Made by a program: the position numbers and the translations under genes. Positions 22,348 to 23,482 of a stretch of 23,482 nt of DNA are shown here, piece by piece. The notes beneath the pieces were generated by a model. The model was not told the DNA's origin and searched no databases. It worked only from the letters and a program-made list of their open reading frames with translations. Position 1 is the stretch's first letter, and every line of letters begins with the position of its first letter. The DNA is from a virus. The stretch lies in IMG/VR virus record IMGVR_UViG_3300008470_000041, positions 1 to 23,482 of that record, one strand, 5' to 3'.

Positions 22348-23482
22348 TTAAAAAGTATTTTTATCAAATACTCTATATCTAATTTTTAATTTTACGCCTA
22401 ATAGCTTCGCAGGAAACTGATTAGTTCCACCTGGGATTCGTATAGTCATAGGTTGATTAAACTGTAGTTGTTTATCAGTTTCTGGAACATCACGAGTATA
22501 TATCGCAAGCCCATTAAAAATCGATCCAGCCAATGTTGTTAAACGTTCTTTAGTAACCCTTGTTGCTACTGAGAAAACTGTTGCTCCTGCAATCTCACAT
22601 GTAATATCACTTGTAAAAGTGCCACTTGCAGAAGAATCTGACTCGATAAGCCAGTTACTTTCTTCAACACAAAGGCACTTGCCACTCCCAGGAGCAGATA
22701 GTATAGTTACTCTTGTACCTGATAATGCGTTAAGTTGAGCCGTGGTAAATGTCCAAGTTGCTTCTTGTGTTGATCTTACTAAATTACCACTTGGATCAAC
22801 AGCTAACTGTGCTACCGAATCTTGAGTCGCTGCTTGAGCGTTTTGAATAGGACTTAAACTTGAAGCTCCTGATTGAGTAGATGTAGATGTATAATTATTA
22901 AAATTATAAAAACCACTGCTTTCAGTAATTTTAGTGTTTATAAGACCAGTAAGTGCATTCCATTGCGCAAGTTGATTTGCAGCTCCACCACCTGTTAATG
23001 TACCTGTGTTTGTTGTGTATCCTTTACCATTAAGAAGTTGATTGTTATTTGTTATACCGTTAGTTATAGTAATAGTATTGCCATTACGTGATGTTGTAAT
23101 GTCAAAACCTCCTTGAATCGTTACCGTTTCATTATTAGATATGCTTTCAGTACCACCTGAATCAGCTGTAAGATTCCAAGTTGACATTGAGCCTCCTGAA
23201 GAGGTAACATATCCTGCTCCGTTAGAAAGTTGATTGTTATTTGTTATACTATTATTTATAGTAACAGTAGAACCTGATCGTGCTGTTGTAATATTAGTAC
23301 CACCAGCAATATCTACCGTTTCAGTATTAGTTATGGTTTCACTTCCGCCGCCATCAGCAGTAAGATTCCAACTTGACATTGAACCTCCTGAAGATGTAAC
23401 GTATCCACTATCATTAGTCCATTGACTAATATTACCTCCCTTATTGGTGAAAGTCTGTGAGTTGGATGCAGTTGTTGTTCCC
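22348..23482 (-). CDS. Tail fibre protein, N-terminus outside the window
   Basis: The frame is open to the window edge, so the start is missing. The first in-window ATG (23379) lies inside a repeat and is not a convincing start. The visible chain opens with SQTFTNKGGNISQWTNDSGY, a motif typical of phage tail fibres. It then holds two tandem copies of a 64-residue repeat starting MSxWNLTAD and ending NNNQL..G.GY.T. An unstructured linker follows, then a ~138-residue beta-rich C-terminal module (TRVTILSAPGSGKCLCVEES, later LKIRYRVFD). The repeats probably form a trimeric beta-structured shaft and the last module the tip. The tip module resembles that of the 179-aa protein two genes downstream, which suggests duplication. 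Confidence 0.75.
   Translation of the reverse strand, partial: GTTTASNSQTFTNKGGNISQWTNDSGYVTSSGGSMSSWNLTADGGGSETITNTETVDIAGGTNITTARSGSTVTINNSITNNNQLSNGAGYVTSSGGSMSTWNLTADSGGTESISNNETVTIQGGFDITTSRNGNTITITNGITNNNQLLNGKGYTTNTGTLTGGGAANQLAQWNALTGLINTKITESSGFYNFNNYTSTSTQSGASSLSPIQNAQAATQDSVAQLAVDPSGNLVRSTQEATWTFTTAQLNALSGTRVTILSAPGSGKCLCVEESNWLIESDSSASGTFTSDITCEIAGATVFSVATRVTKERLTTLAGSIFNGLAIYTRDVPETDKQLQFNQPMTIRIPGGTNQFPAKLLGVKLKIRYRVFDKNTF
22354..22372 (-). terminator. Weak AT-rich hairpin at the end of the tail-fibre gene
   Basis: AGTATTT pairs with AAATACT across a 5-nt loop, followed by TTTT. The hairpin overlaps the last codons of the gene. The 7-bp stem contains only one G-C pair, so termination would be inefficient. 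Confidence 0.3.
22996..23379 (-). repeat. Two tandem copies of a 192-bp (64-codon) repeat in the tail fibre
   Basis: Copy 1 spans 23379-23188 and copy 2 spans 23187-22996. Both begin MSxWNLTAD and contain NxETVxIxGG, ITTxRxGxTxTI and ITNNNQL. The copies are clearly diverged at DNA level, so they are old or have been under selection. The tail of a further copy (DSGYVTSSGGS) lies just upstream. Confidence 0.8.

Noticed and set aside
1-23482. tRNA, CRISPR array, integrase, insertion sequence or attachment site
   Set aside because: No cloverleaf, spaced direct repeats, recombinase motif or terminal inverted repeats were recognised by reading. The only clear repeats are inside the tail-fibre gene.

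Overview
The window reads as the virion-structure and DNA-packaging block of a tailed double-stranded DNA bacteriophage. It is strongly AT-rich, and every convincing gene lies on the minus strand, so transcription runs from high to low coordinates. The order terminase, portal, basic protein, scaffold, major capsid, two ring/tail-tube adaptor proteins and a very large P22 gp10-like stabilisation or 'muzzle' protein resembles crAss-like phages and related podoviruses from marine metagenomes. No tail-sheath, tube or tape-measure gene is visible, which favours a short-tailed particle. The host is probably a member of the Bacteroidota. Several gene starts lie just after the Bacteroidota -7 promoter motif TAnnTTTG, and leaders are A/T-rich without Shine-Dalgarno sequences. 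This is inference from sequence, with no database search.

In transcription order: (1) 23482-21505, a tail-fibre gene cut by the window edge, a small charged protein and a second fibre-like protein sharing a C-terminal module with the first; (2) 21500-20434, an unknown 74-aa protein, a GroES-like double-barrel protein and a small helical protein just before the terminase; (3) 20399-15782, the large terminase and the portal; (4) 15780-11578, a very basic small protein, a scaffold-like protein, the major capsid protein, a conserved unknown and a small possible capsid accessory protein, ending in a strong terminator; (5) 11493-3043, two ring proteins, the 1582-aa muzzle protein and two satellite proteins related to its C-terminal parts; (6) 3020-1, a GNAT-fold protein and internal (ejection) virion proteins, the last cut by the window edge.

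The genes are packed tightly, often with ATGA or TAATG overlaps or 1-nt gaps that suggest translational coupling. Three genes are interrupted. The terminase loses its reading frame in an A7 run near its N-terminus. The ejection-protein gene is split at an A8 run that carries an A_AAA_AAA slippery heptamer. The first ring protein has an in-frame TGA 50 codons before its natural end. Both frame breaks need one extra A, so homopolymer sequencing error is a serious alternative to programmed recoding. All three stop codons end other genes here, so a reassigned genetic code is unlikely. No tRNA, rRNA, CRISPR array, integrase, insertion sequence or replication origin was recognised, and no stretch over 300 bases lacks a gene.
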